From Marinomonas rhizomae (GTDB lineage: Bacteria > Pseudomonadota > Gammaproteobacteria > Pseudomonadales > Marinomonadaceae): a stretch of 64,000 nt of DNA. Location of the stretch: the NCBI RefSeq assembly GCF_024397855.1, contig NZ_CP073343.1:1426001-1490000 (forward strand), read 5' to 3'. How positions within the stretch are numbered: the first letter of the stretch is position 1; every line of letters starts with the position of its first letter. This document shows positions 32,222 through 42,999 of the stretch, piece after piece. The translations under genes and the position numbers were made by a program. The notes below the pieces were generated by a model that was given only the letters and a program-made list of their open reading frames with translations, had not been told where the DNA came from and did not search any database.

Positions 32222-34814
32222 CTGTTTCCAGCAATTTTTTGGTCCAGATATCATAGGCTTTTGGAAGTAAGTGGAGCCTATCACCTTCAAATAGGTTTTC
32301 TTTTATCTCTCCTTGCTTGTCCAGTAAAGTTGAGAATAAGTCAACGTACTGAGTATTCGGCCGCGTTTTAGCGAGACGTATTAATTGTTTGTTGGTTTGT
32401 TCTATGGTTGCCCGCATTTTCGAGCGAGTTGGGCTGCATTTGATGCTGATTAAAGTGACCGGAGTGCCAGGCAGGTGGCGATCTATTTTTTGGAGTAATT
32501 CAATATATAGATCGACTACTTTGTTGCTATCACAGTGGTTGCCAATATCATTGTCACCAGCATAAATAACCATAGAGCGTGGCTTATGTGGCAGGATGAT
32601 ACGTTCAAAGTAGTAGACACAAGCTTCTAATGTTGCACCACGAAACCCTAAGTTAATAGCGTTTTTGTCACGGAAGTTATGAGTGAAATCATGCCATAAT
32701 CTAACAGTAGAGGAGCCATAAAATGCCACTGGCTGCTCTTTGTATTCTTGATAGGCTAGGTGGAACTCGAGTTCACGAACATCCGATTCGAACTCTACAT
32801 CGATTTGATTCAAGCTCATTACATTAGAGAGATAGCCGTTTTTACCACTGAATATTGGGTATTGACGAATTTCTCGTGATAGCTCAACCGCTTCGTTAAC
32901 ATAACCCTTGTATTCTTCTTGGTAAGCCGCTAAAAATTGCGCTAAGGCTTTCTTATCCGTGTAATCTACTCTGCTGGACAGTTTAAATGCCGGTTTGATG
33001 ATGACTGTATACAGGTTGTGATCGGCGCGTTTATCAAAGTTTGCTACCACAATCGGCACAATCCAAGGCTCTTCAGTTCCCATGGAGCCAGCGAGTTCAA
33101 AGGCGTGAGGTAAGAAGGCACCTGGAGATTGCTGCGTGCTAAAACTTTGTCCTTCAGGTGAAATCATTAGCGGGAAGTTCTTATTCAAAGTGTCTTGGGA
33201 GTTTTTGATAAATTCATCGTACTCAGGAGTATCTTTTGCTAGGTCCTCCCAGCTATTAATGAAGATATTTCCAAATCGCCCGTAAAAATCATCACGCCAG
33301 AATTCACTCTCTTTACTACGGCGAACAACACGTTGCCCTGAAATACCGTATTGTTTGTCAATGATCATTGAGCTAATAAATTGCGCATCCATAGAGAAGC
33401 GGAATCCGTTTGGTAAACGGTTAGTCGGTGAACCTAATAAGTGATTGTAAATAAACAGAGAGCCAGTTTTTTTAGGTAGGTTTTCCAGTCCTTTTACGAC
33501 ATAAGGTACTTGTTGGAAGGCTTGCTTAAAAAGCTCGGTACTTAAACGTCTAGCATCTAGTGCTGGTGTGTCTTTTGGTAAGCTGTTGATGGTGTCATAG
33601 ACATTTTGTAGATGACGATAAAATGCATTTTCACGCTGTAAGTCTTTCAGAATATCCAAACACATACCAGAAATGGTTCTTTCTAACACGCAGCCAAAAT
33701 GCAGGCATTTGTAAAGAACACCAAATGCTTCATCTGTGGTAATGGCACTTTTGAGCAATTCGCTGACTTTATACAGAGGAGAGCTAACGGGTAATAGTGC
33801 CGCGTTTTGGTCGATTACGTTGCTTACAGCTAGCACTTCATCGTTGGCGATTTGTGAAAGATAGCGCATTCTCGCGGCTAATAAATGAGCACCAATCAGC
33901 CAAATAAGGCGGTATAGGTATTTGATCGAAAATTTTGGGTTATCTTCGAATATTTCTAATAAATCATCCCGCTTGATAAAGAGAATGCTGCTGTCTCTAG
34001 AGGAGATGATGGAAGTGCGGTTTTTCATTTCTTTATTTTGGGTTGCCCAAGCCAAAACGGTTCCAGTTCGAGAGATGGTGCGAGTGGTAATAATATCGCC
34101 AGAGTCCGTTTGATAACTAATGACAACTTTGCCTTTAATTAGAATGTATAAGCCATTAGCAGGCTGATCTTGTTGGCTTAAAATGTCACCTTGATGCGCC
34201 AATAAAATCGACGATTTTTTGGCTAAAGCGTGTATTTCCGCTTGGGTGAAAGTTTCACAAAACGGTGCGTAGTTTAATAGACTGATAGCATCTTTTAGTG
34301 CATGAACTTGCGTTTCGGAGTCGATTAATGGGCGTGTTTCTTCAAAAGCCAATGATTCATTGGAAAAGAAAGGGTGCGTTTGATTTTGTACATTGGTGAG
34401 AACGGGTAAGGATTCTTGGTAAACAAATTGTAGAAATTGATTGGCGAAAGACAGATTGGCATCAAGAATTTTTTGTAACTCAAGAATGGGCCAATAGAGC
34501 AACTTGGAAGACTTGGTTGCTGTGAATGTAGTTGCATAGCGAGAAGGGTGGCGAAAAGCAGACCAGCCAATAGGAGAAAGAAGGTTGCTTATCATACCGA
34601 CATTATAAGATTTACCAGTATCTTGCAGTGGAACCGAAATGGCCACTTCGCCTTCTAGAAGAAAATAGATATTCTGACCAATCTCAAATTGTTTTGCTAG
34701 GATGTCGCCAGCTTTGAGCGTTTTTACAGCCGCTAGATCCGTTAAGGAAGTGGCTAGCTCGGCATCAATGTCTGCCATAAAAGGAAATGCATTTATGTGT
34801 TTTGTAATGTCCAT
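32199..34814 (-). CDS. Fusion: two cyclic-nucleotide-binding-type domains, PlsC-like acyltransferase domain, SGNH hydrolase domain
   Basis: This 871-residue protein has no signal peptide or clear membrane helix. Residues about 8-130 and 175-300 are CAP_ED-type folds (GDILAKQFEIGQNIYFLLEGEVAISV and GDILSQQDQPANGLYILIKGKVVISY), lacking the canonical phosphate-binding RTAxxxA arm. Residues about 430-640 resemble PlsC-type acyltransferases: SLFIYNHLLGSP, with Asn457-His458 but no Asp four residues on, and LMISPEGQSFS (552-557) as the PEG motif. Residues about 690-865 form an SGNH hydrolase: FYGSSTVRLW (nucleophile Ser701/702), NLGFRGATLE, VIYAGDNDIG and DRLHLLPKAYDIW (Asp845-x-x-His848). A plausible reading is lipid remodelling gated by a small ligand, but ligand and substrate are unknown. 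It stands alone between a convergent GNAT gene and a flavin-reductase-like gene. Confidence 0.85.
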   Translation of the reverse strand: MDITKHINAFPFMADIDAELATSLTDLAAVKTLKAGDILAKQFEIGQNIYFLLEGEVAISVPLQDTGKSYNVGMISNLLSPIGWSAFRHPSRYATTFTATKSSKLLYWPILELQKILDANLSFANQFLQFVYQESLPVLTNVQNQTHPFFSNESLAFEETRPLIDSETQVHALKDAISLLNYAPFCETFTQAEIHALAKKSSILLAHQGDILSQQDQPANGLYILIKGKVVISYQTDSGDIITTRTISRTGTVLAWATQNKEMKNRTSIISSRDSSILFIKRDDLLEIFEDNPKFSIKYLYRLIWLIGAHLLAARMRYLSQIANDEVLAVSNVIDQNAALLPVSSPLYKVSELLKSAITTDEAFGVLYKCLHFGCVLERTISGMCLDILKDLQRENAFYRHLQNVYDTINSLPKDTPALDARRLSTELFKQAFQQVPYVVKGLENLPKKTGSLFIYNHLLGSPTNRLPNGFRFSMDAQFISSMIIDKQYGISGQRVVRRSKESEFWRDDFYGRFGNIFINSWEDLAKDTPEYDEFIKNSQDTLNKNFPLMISPEGQSFSTQQSPGAFLPHAFELAGSMGTEEPWIVPIVVANFDKRADHNLYTVIIKPAFKLSSRVDYTDKKALAQFLAAYQEEYKGYVNEAVELSREIRQYPIFSGKNGYLSNVMSLNQIDVEFESDVRELEFHLAYQEYKEQPVAFYGSSTVRLWHDFTHNFRDKNAINLGFRGATLEACVYYFERIILPHKPRSMVIYAGDNDIGNHCDSNKVVDLYIELLQKIDRHLPGTPVTLISIKCSPTRSKMRATIEQTNKQLIRLAKTRPNTQYVDLFSTLLDKQGEIKENLFEGDRLHLLPKAYDIWTKKLLETESFIFQK

Positions 34815-34840
34815 TTTTTTACCTCAAATCTGGTATTGCC

Positions 34841-35449
34841 CTAGTTTGGACGAGTTATCGTTACTGTCTCGCCTAAAAGTGCGTAGTCATCGCCACCTAG
34901 TCGTGCAAGAGGGTTGAGTTTTTCGTTATTGATGTAGATTCGAGCGTTTTCTTCAGTAACAAGATCTTCATCAACGTATAAGTCTGTTATTTCCAAATAA
35001 ATGGCATTGAACGATGCATTGCCTAATGTATGCATGTCGAACAATTTGCAGTGCAGAGCGACTTTTGCTTCTTTAATTCTGGGTAAAGTGGCGGTGAAAT
35101 CGGTAAGTGACAAACCGGTTGTAGGTAGTTCAGATTCACCATACGATAATGTCGCAGCACTTTGATTTACTGCATTAACCAGATCCCCATTCGGAACATG
35201 CAAAACACATTCCTTTTCTCTCACTAGGTTGTGTTTAGTGTCTTTGGCGACATCCGTCGTTTTGTTGCCAATTGAGACCATTAATAGGGCAGGATCAGAA
35301 GAGATAGGAGCAAAGTAAGAGAATGGGGCGAGGTTGAAGCTCTCGTTTTCATTTTTGGTCATGATCCACGCAATCGGGCGTGGTGTAATTGTCTGAGTGA
35401 TCAGATGATAGCGCTGATTGCCGCTTAGTTGATCAAACTGGAAACGCAT
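34841..35449 (-). CDS. Flavin-reductase-like FMN-binding protein
   Basis: This 202-residue protein has a split-barrel flavin-reductase domain: YHLITQTITPRPIAWIMTKNENESFNLAPFSYFAPISSDPALLMVSIGNKTTDVAKDTKHNL, with the PRP, N-APFSYF and DPA-L motifs that bind FMN in this family. The C-terminal strand pattern (FNAIYLEITDLYVDED) continues the barrel. It is of the DIM6/NTAB group, which includes oxygenase partners and proteins of unknown function. It precedes the acyltransferase-SGNH gene by 26 bases on the same strand, so they are probably co-transcribed. Confidence 0.85.
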   Translation of the reverse strand: MRFQFDQLSGNQRYHLITQTITPRPIAWIMTKNENESFNLAPFSYFAPISSDPALLMVSIGNKTTDVAKDTKHNLVREKECVLHVPNGDLVNAVNQSAATLSYGESELPTTGLSLTDFTATLPRIKEAKVALHCKLFDMHTLGNASFNAIYLEITDLYVDEDLVTEENARIYINNEKLNPLARLGGDDYALLGETVTITRPN

Positions 35450-35677
35450 AGACTTCCCCGTCGTTATGAAACATTACTTGTTAAATTACTACAAATACCA
35501 ATCCATTGTGAATCTTTGAATGGAAACTTATGAAATTTATTGTAAAAAGGCCGTTCAGGATAGGTGAAGCGATTATAAGAGCCAACTCAATATGTTATGA
35601 ATTCCAGAAAGTAAAAACTAGAAGGCAGAAGGCTCTTAATTGGTAGGAGTGTTGTTTGTTTTTTTTAGGTCTTTAGA

Positions 35678-36334
35678 TTAGTAGGCTTCAATGATGGCAT
35701 TAAAAGCAATGACCACTCGATTTTTATCGCCGAAATAGGGCAAAGCGGAATGCTTCAAATAGGATGGAAAAATGATTACTTGTCCATCTTTGGGGGTGAA
35801 ATCCCAAACACCATGACCTCCTAGATATGCCGTGCCTGGATCGGCATAATGTTCCGCATTGACTCTTGGATCATAAAAACGATTGAGACCACCATTGCCT
35901 TCAATATGGGCATCGCCGGGTTCTAAATAGTAAATACCGCACCAAGAGCAATTTGGGTGAGAGTGTGCATCATGGTAGCCGCCTTTTTGTGTGACATGAT
36001 ACCAAGACTCAATAATATGGGCGTCAGCTTCCATATCTTCAGGCCAAAAAGCTTGGTTCACGGATCCAGCAATTTCTAGAATCAGCTCTTCAAAAGTGCG
36101 TTTGGCTTCCATGATGTTGGCGTCAGCAAGATCCAGAAAATCCAATGTGCTTTCGTGTAGAGCGTGTTTTGCAGATGGTGCTATACGGCTTTCAATCGCA
36201 GTGCTTTGAGCTGCTTTTAGTTGATACACCGCAGCTAAAAGTGCCTCTTTTAAAAAATCATGGTCGGGCATTTGGGTGACAAACAGTGGTGTTGTCCAAA
36301 CGTTTATTTCTTCGATGATTGCGCTGTTTGTCAT
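35678..36334 (-). CDS. Putative 2OG-Fe(II) oxygenase (TIGR02466 type)
   Basis: This 218-residue protein matches the putative 2-oxoglutarate/Fe(II) oxygenases found in marine bacteria: INVWTTPLFVTQMPDHDFL at the N-terminus, SWYHVTQKGGYHDAHSHPNCSWCGIYYLEPGDAHIEGNGGL with the metal-ligand His region (HDAHSH), and DGQVIIFPSYLKHSALPYFGDKNRVVIAFN with the second His and the 2OG-binding Arg. The substrate is unknown. It lies between holA and the flavin-reductase gene with its own upstream gap, in a place where many gammaproteobacteria have nadD after holA. Confidence 0.85.
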   Translation of the reverse strand: MTNSAIIEEINVWTTPLFVTQMPDHDFLKEALLAAVYQLKAAQSTAIESRIAPSAKHALHESTLDFLDLADANIMEAKRTFEELILEIAGSVNQAFWPEDMEADAHIIESWYHVTQKGGYHDAHSHPNCSWCGIYYLEPGDAHIEGNGGLNRFYDPRVNAEHYADPGTAYLGGHGVWDFTPKDGQVIIFPSYLKHSALPYFGDKNRVVIAFNAIIEAY

Positions 36335-36373
36335 GTTGTATGCCTACAAAAAGGTGAACAAGGATGTGAAAGG

Positions 36374-37405
36374 TTATGCGGGAATGTCTAATTCGGTCAC
36401 AACAGGTTTGTAACCACAAAACATCATTACTAGGTTACGAAAGCCTGTTTCGTTATCTGGACCTTCTAACCCCTTGATGCTTTTATCAATAAGCGCTAGA
36501 TAATTTTGCATGTAAGGCAGAGTCACTTTATTGTGACGTGACATGGCGCTTTCGTAAAAAGGGACTCGCTTATCCCATATTTTTTCACTTTGGCAGGCTT
36601 GTTTAAAGCTGGAAGATTGCATGCCTTGTAGTAAGTTAGCCAAGGCTTGAATTTCTCTATTGAATAGCCAAAGGATAATGTTGGGCTCGACGCCTTCGCC
36701 TAATAATTGATGTAGACAGTGCATGGCTTCTTTAGTTTTACCCATTAATAGTCGATCGCTTAAGTCATAAATAGAATAGCGACTACTATCAGCGACAGAT
36801 TCAGCGACTTTTTCGGCATCAATCTGTACGCCTTGCCCATGCATTAGAGCGAGTTTTTCTAATTCTTGAGAAAGCGCTAGTAGGTTACCTTCTCCACGTT
36901 CACAAATCATGCTGGCAGCATCACGAGTCAGTGATAAATCTAATGCTTGAGCTCTTTGTTGTACCCAAGCAGGTAATCGATTCGCGTCTATTGGCCAGAT
37001 TTGTACAAACACACCTTGTGATTCAAGCTGAGTGAACCACTTTGCTTTTTGAGTTCGAGCGTCAATTTTAGGCAAGGTGAGCAAGATGATGTTGTCTTCG
37101 CTCAGTGACTGGCCTAATTGTGCCAGTGCCTTGCTGTGCTTTTCGCCCATTTTATCTATTTGAATATCAAACAGACGGCGAGATGAAAACAAAGATAAGC
37201 TTTGGTTTTCGTTAATAACATCTTGCCAATCAAACTGAGCATCAGCCACGAAGCGTAAGCGCTCGTCAATATTATGTTGCTGGGCGGCTTTGCGAATAGT
37301 GTCTGCTGCTTCTTGGCACAATAAGACTTCGTCACCAGAAATAATATAAATAGGCGCTAAGCTTTTTTTTAGCTGTGCTGGTAGTTGGTCAGCTCTGACT
37401 TTCAT
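36374..37405 (-). CDS. holA: DNA polymerase III delta subunit
   Basis: This 343-residue clamp-loader subunit opens the beta clamp. It starts MKVRADQLPAQLKKSLAPIYIISGDEVLLCQEAADTIRKAA, the beta-wrench region. Further markers are ENIILLTLPKIDARTQKAKWFTQLESQGVFVQIWP and LALSQELEKLALM. Length matches E. coli HolA (343). It follows lptE in the leuS-lptE-holA order, but a 140-bp fold-back element fills most of the gap between them. Confidence 0.93.
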   Translation of the reverse strand: MKVRADQLPAQLKKSLAPIYIISGDEVLLCQEAADTIRKAAQQHNIDERLRFVADAQFDWQDVINENQSLSLFSSRRLFDIQIDKMGEKHSKALAQLGQSLSEDNIILLTLPKIDARTQKAKWFTQLESQGVFVQIWPIDANRLPAWVQQRAQALDLSLTRDAASMICERGEGNLLALSQELEKLALMHGQGVQIDAEKVAESVADSSRYSIYDLSDRLLMGKTKEAMHCLHQLLGEGVEPNIILWLFNREIQALANLLQGMQSSSFKQACQSEKIWDKRVPFYESAMSRHNKVTLPYMQNYLALIDKSIKGLEGPDNETGFRNLVMMFCGYKPVVTELDIPA

Positions 37406-37408
37406 TCT

Positions 37409-37548
37409 GAGACCTTGGCACTATTACTGTGCTCTCTAATACTTTGTTAAAAACAAACTCAAAATGCTCATTTATAACCCATAGATTCCGCTTTTTCGTT
37501 TGTTTTTGCCTCGTCTTGGCTTCGCTCGTGACATCGTGCAAAGGCCTC
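37409..37548. repeat. 140-bp fold-back element, full copy 1
   Basis: The ends GAGACCTTGGCAC and GTGCAAAGGCCTC are near-perfect inverted repeats. The inner arms AAAAACAAAC (37449-37458) and GTTTGTTTTT (37498-37507) pair exactly. A conserved centre CTCAAAATGCTCATTTATAA lies between. The same 140-bp length and layout recurs at 56647-56786. It is within the lptE-holA gap and so is transcribed. Confidence 0.88.
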
Positions 37549-37573
37549 ATTGTTTGCCTAAAAGTGATGAGAG

Positions 37574-38089
37574 TTATAATGGAGCATAACCAAGGTCATA
37601 TGTTAATTGATTGGCTAGCTCTTCATTCATACTTTCGGTTTGGTCTTGGTTGTAGGAAAGCTTGGCGCTTTCTTCTGCATCCTGATTTGTCAGTATTTTT
37701 GTTGTACTGATGGTTCTTGGCCCATAAATGGCTCTGCCGTCGGTTTGGCGAATAAAGTAATGACTTGTTAAACGACGTTGTATTTGTGATATATCATTAG
37801 ACGCATTACGAGCTAATTCAGTGTCAGCAGAAGTTATAGGATTAATTTTAAGATTATATGTCTCGATTGTAGCATCTGCTTCATTAATAATCTTAACACC
37901 AGCTCTTGTAAGCGCAATGCGGAGTGATCGATCAAAAGCTTCAGAACCACTGTTAGATGTTAATGTTAAAACTTTTAGTTTGGCTGGAATATCGACTTGT
38001 CCACGTAAATGGAACCCACAGGCGACAATGCTCATGGTTAGTAGCGCTAATAAAACGAGACGAGTAGTTTGTGTTAATGCGACTATCAT
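37574..38089 (-). CDS. lptE: LPS-assembly lipoprotein LptE
   Basis: This 171-residue outer-membrane lipoprotein plugs LptD in lipopolysaccharide export. The signal peptide (VLLALLTMSIVACGFHLRG) ends in a lipobox with the acylated Cys, and CGFHLRGQVDIPAKLKVLTL is the family signature. The C-terminus ends in ELANQLTYDLGYAPL. The ATG at 38089 is followed by a usual signal sequence. It sits 64 bases after leuS, as in E. coli. Confidence 0.93.
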   Translation of the reverse strand: MIVALTQTTRLVLLALLTMSIVACGFHLRGQVDIPAKLKVLTLTSNSGSEAFDRSLRIALTRAGVKIINEADATIETYNLKINPITSADTELARNASNDISQIQRRLTSHYFIRQTDGRAIYGPRTISTTKILTNQDAEESAKLSYNQDQTESMNEELANQLTYDLGYAPL

Positions 38090-38153
38090 ATCCGTGATCT
38101 CTATTTTGTGTGAAGGAAAAGGGATGGTGTAACCATCCCTTTGTACGCCTCAA

Positions 38154-40610
<2,457 letters not shown>

Positions 40611-40777
40611 TTATCCCGTGATCGACGAAAGGTTGGTAGACCTGTATTCTCTTTAATATAAAGAAGCCATTATAGCGGCATAGCTCAAGATAATGATGCA
40701 ATAGCCAACAGAGTCTGAAAATATCCGCTATTTTATAGAGATGGAGCCCTAATTAGAAGGTGCATCTAGGAGGAGTT

Positions 40778-41224
40778 ATGAAATCTATGAAAAAAGATTC
40801 GTCAAAAAGCACAATAGATTCCAATCTTGTTGAAGAAGCCCGTAAAACATTGCTTGGAGCAAAGGATTGGTTTTTAGAAGACGTCGCTCTGATGACGGCC
40901 TACTGGCATGATAAAATGGGTTACACCGAAGCATGGGTTGATGCAAATTGGCAGTATGTGCTTGAAGAAAGTCATGAATTGGTGGAAGAGCTTGATGAGA
41001 AAGAAGATACGGCGTTGTTGTGGTTGATTAATCACGCCAATAATAACCCTGTACCACTAGAAGAGTGTCATGTGGTCGGAACAGTGGTTGAGCCAGGAAG
41101 TTATCATTGTATGTCCTGTGGCCATGATAATGTGATCGAAACCAAGCAGGTATTAGCGCCCTGTGAAATTTGTCATTATGGTTTGATGTCGACTCATGAT
41201 GATCAGGCTAATAAAACTGAGTAA
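40778..41224 (+). CDS. ybeL: Zinc-ribbon protein of the YbeL/DUF1451 family
   Basis: This 148-residue protein is chosen from ATG 40778, preceded by a strong AGGAGGAG. The N-terminal part is helical and acidic (VEEARKTLLGAKDWFLEDVALMTAYWHDKMGYTEAWVDANW). The C-terminus carries a zinc ribbon CMSCGHDNVIETKQVLAPCEICHYG. It resembles E. coli YbeL, which is also near leuS. Function is not established. It is divergent from leuS and convergent with lnt. Confidence 0.85.
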   Translation: MKSMKKDSSKSTIDSNLVEEARKTLLGAKDWFLEDVALMTAYWHDKMGYTEAWVDANWQYVLEESHELVEELDEKEDTALLWLINHANNNPVPLEECHVVGTVVEPGSYHCMSCGHDNVIETKQVLAPCEICHYGLMSTHDDQANKTE

Positions 41225-41231
41225 TTCATTG

Positions 41232-41415
41232 TTCATTGTTCATTGTTCCCACGCTCGGTCTCTGTTCCTGACTCGACTCTACCACCTACATCTCTGTAGG
41301 TGTCCTGCGTGGTAAAGCATAGCATGAGCCTTGGTATTCGGTTCTTAAAATAGAAAGAACTTGCGCCTGTTTCGCAAGCTCAACGCGTCAGCGTGAATCG
41401 AATTCCAAGGTTCAT
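41232..41415. repeat. REP-like intergenic repeat with nested inverted repeats
   Basis: It starts with three TTCATTG-type units, then CCCACGCTC and a hairpin CACCTACA/TGTAGGTG (41283-41302) closed further out by CCACGC/GCGTGG. Then ATGAGCCTTGGTATTCGGTTC (41324-41344) matches the complement of 41395-41415 at 18 of 21 positions. It separates the convergent ybeL and lnt genes and may act as a transcription barrier. Confidence 0.75.
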
Positions 41416-41426
41416 TTCTTTATTGG

Positions 41427-42998
41427 TTATCTGTTTTTACGTTTTAGAGCTAAGCCGCTTAAATAAGTAAACACCATACAAATCCCTAGTAACCAAAGCG
41501 TGGGCCAATAACCCCATTGCACATAAGGTGTGTTACCAGTAAAGGCTTTGGCCTCCGCTGTCAGTGTTGTTCTTTTAAACTGCGGTGCTTGCGCGACCAC
41601 TTCGCCTTTTTCATTAATAAACGCTGTCACACCAGTATTGGTCGCACGAATAACATAGCGACCCGCTTCTTTTGCTCTAAACTGGGCGATTTGCAAATGT
41701 TGCCAAGGACCGAAAGATGTACCAAACCAACCATCATTACTAATGGTGATTAGAAAGTCACTGTCTCTTACCATGCGTCTTACTTGCTCTGCATAAACAA
41801 TCTCATAGCAAATAAATGGAGCGATGCCCCATTCGCCGACTTGCAGTACAGGCTGATTGTCATCGCCGGATTTAAAGCTCGACATGGGCATACCGAACAC
41901 ATCTAAAATCGGGCCTATGTATTCTGCAAACGGAATGTATTCACCAAAGGGAACCAGTCGGCGTTTGTAGTAAAGACCAAAGCCATTTCCTGTCGCCCAG
42001 ATCGCATTGTAGTAATTCTTCTTGTCTTCACTGAGATCAGGGATGCCAGTAATTAGCGTGGTATTCGTTTTTTCTAGCTCTTTACTAAAGCTAGTAAAAT
42101 AAGGCTTTATTCTAGGGTAAGTATAGGTGACAGCCGTTTCAGGCCAGACGACTAACTCACTGCCTAAGTGTTCTATCGTTGCCTGTTGGTAATAGGCGAG
42201 AGATTTGCCTGCGGTCTCAGCGAGCCATTTTTCATCTTGTTTTACGTTGCCTTGTACTAACGTGGTTTTTAAGGTGCCTGTTTGGCTTACCCAAGAGACA
42301 GGGGAATAGTTTAAATAGGCCGAACCTAACCAGATAACCGACAATACGAAAATCAGCGCAAGCTGATTGCTTCGTCTTAATAGCAGACTGGCAAGCACGC
42401 TTGAGGTTAGTACAACACACGCACTGGTTAGCCAAATGCCACCAATAGGTAAAAGCTCAAATAACCAGGTGTTTTCAATCGCATAACCAGGTAATAACCA
42501 AGGAAACCCAGTAAACAGCGTACTTCTGGCAAATTCACCAAGCAATAAGCTGACTGTAACCCATAGGCTGGTAGGTATTTTTGGGAAACGTTGAGAGAGT
42601 TTCCACGCCCCCCATGCTGATAACGCCCAAAAAACGCAGAGTACAGCAACAAAGGCGAAAGTAATGAGTCCAGCAATGATACTACCAACTTGTCCGTATT
42701 CGGCAATGCTGACATATACCCAAGAAACACCTGCACCAAAAAAGCCTAACGCCACAGAGGTGCCACGCCAGCAGGCGGACTTGGCTGTTGTGCTGGTAAA
42801 AACGAGCAAGCTAAATACGGTTAAGCTAATAAAATAGCCTGGCCAAAAATGAAAAGGAGAGAAACTGGTGACGCCTAATGCGCCAGCAATAACGCCGATA
42901 AGGCCAATAACTAGAGGAGGGAGTTTGGATAGTTGAGCCACCAAGAGCGGCTCCCACCCCGTCTTGGTATGGGTTAAGTCGGGGTGAGATAGGGTCAT
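41427..42998 (-). CDS. lnt: Apolipoprotein N-acyltransferase
   Basis: This 523-residue inner-membrane enzyme adds the third acyl chain to lipoproteins. ATG 42998 is used, which follows the corC stop directly. Membrane segments cluster in the first 210 residues (VIGLIGVIAGALGVTSFSPFHFWPGYF...). The nitrilase-like periplasmic domain has VVWPETAVTY (catalytic Glu), YYKRRLVPFGEYIPFAEY (Lys region), and PFICYEIVYAEQVRRMV (Cys). The sequence ISNDGWFGTSFGPWQHLQIAQFRAKEAGR is a strong family signature. It is last in miaB-ybeZ-ybeY-corC-lnt. Confidence 0.96.
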   Translation of the reverse strand: MTLSHPDLTHTKTGWEPLLVAQLSKLPPLVIGLIGVIAGALGVTSFSPFHFWPGYFISLTVFSLLVFTSTTAKSACWRGTSVALGFFGAGVSWVYVSIAEYGQVGSIIAGLITFAFVAVLCVFWALSAWGAWKLSQRFPKIPTSLWVTVSLLLGEFARSTLFTGFPWLLPGYAIENTWLFELLPIGGIWLTSACVVLTSSVLASLLLRRSNQLALIFVLSVIWLGSAYLNYSPVSWVSQTGTLKTTLVQGNVKQDEKWLAETAGKSLAYYQQATIEHLGSELVVWPETAVTYTYPRIKPYFTSFSKELEKTNTTLITGIPDLSEDKKNYYNAIWATGNGFGLYYKRRLVPFGEYIPFAEYIGPILDVFGMPMSSFKSGDDNQPVLQVGEWGIAPFICYEIVYAEQVRRMVRDSDFLITISNDGWFGTSFGPWQHLQIAQFRAKEAGRYVIRATNTGVTAFINEKGEVVAQAPQFKRTTLTAEAKAFTGNTPYVQWGYWPTLWLLGICMVFTYLSGLALKRKNR

Positions 42999-42999
42999 A

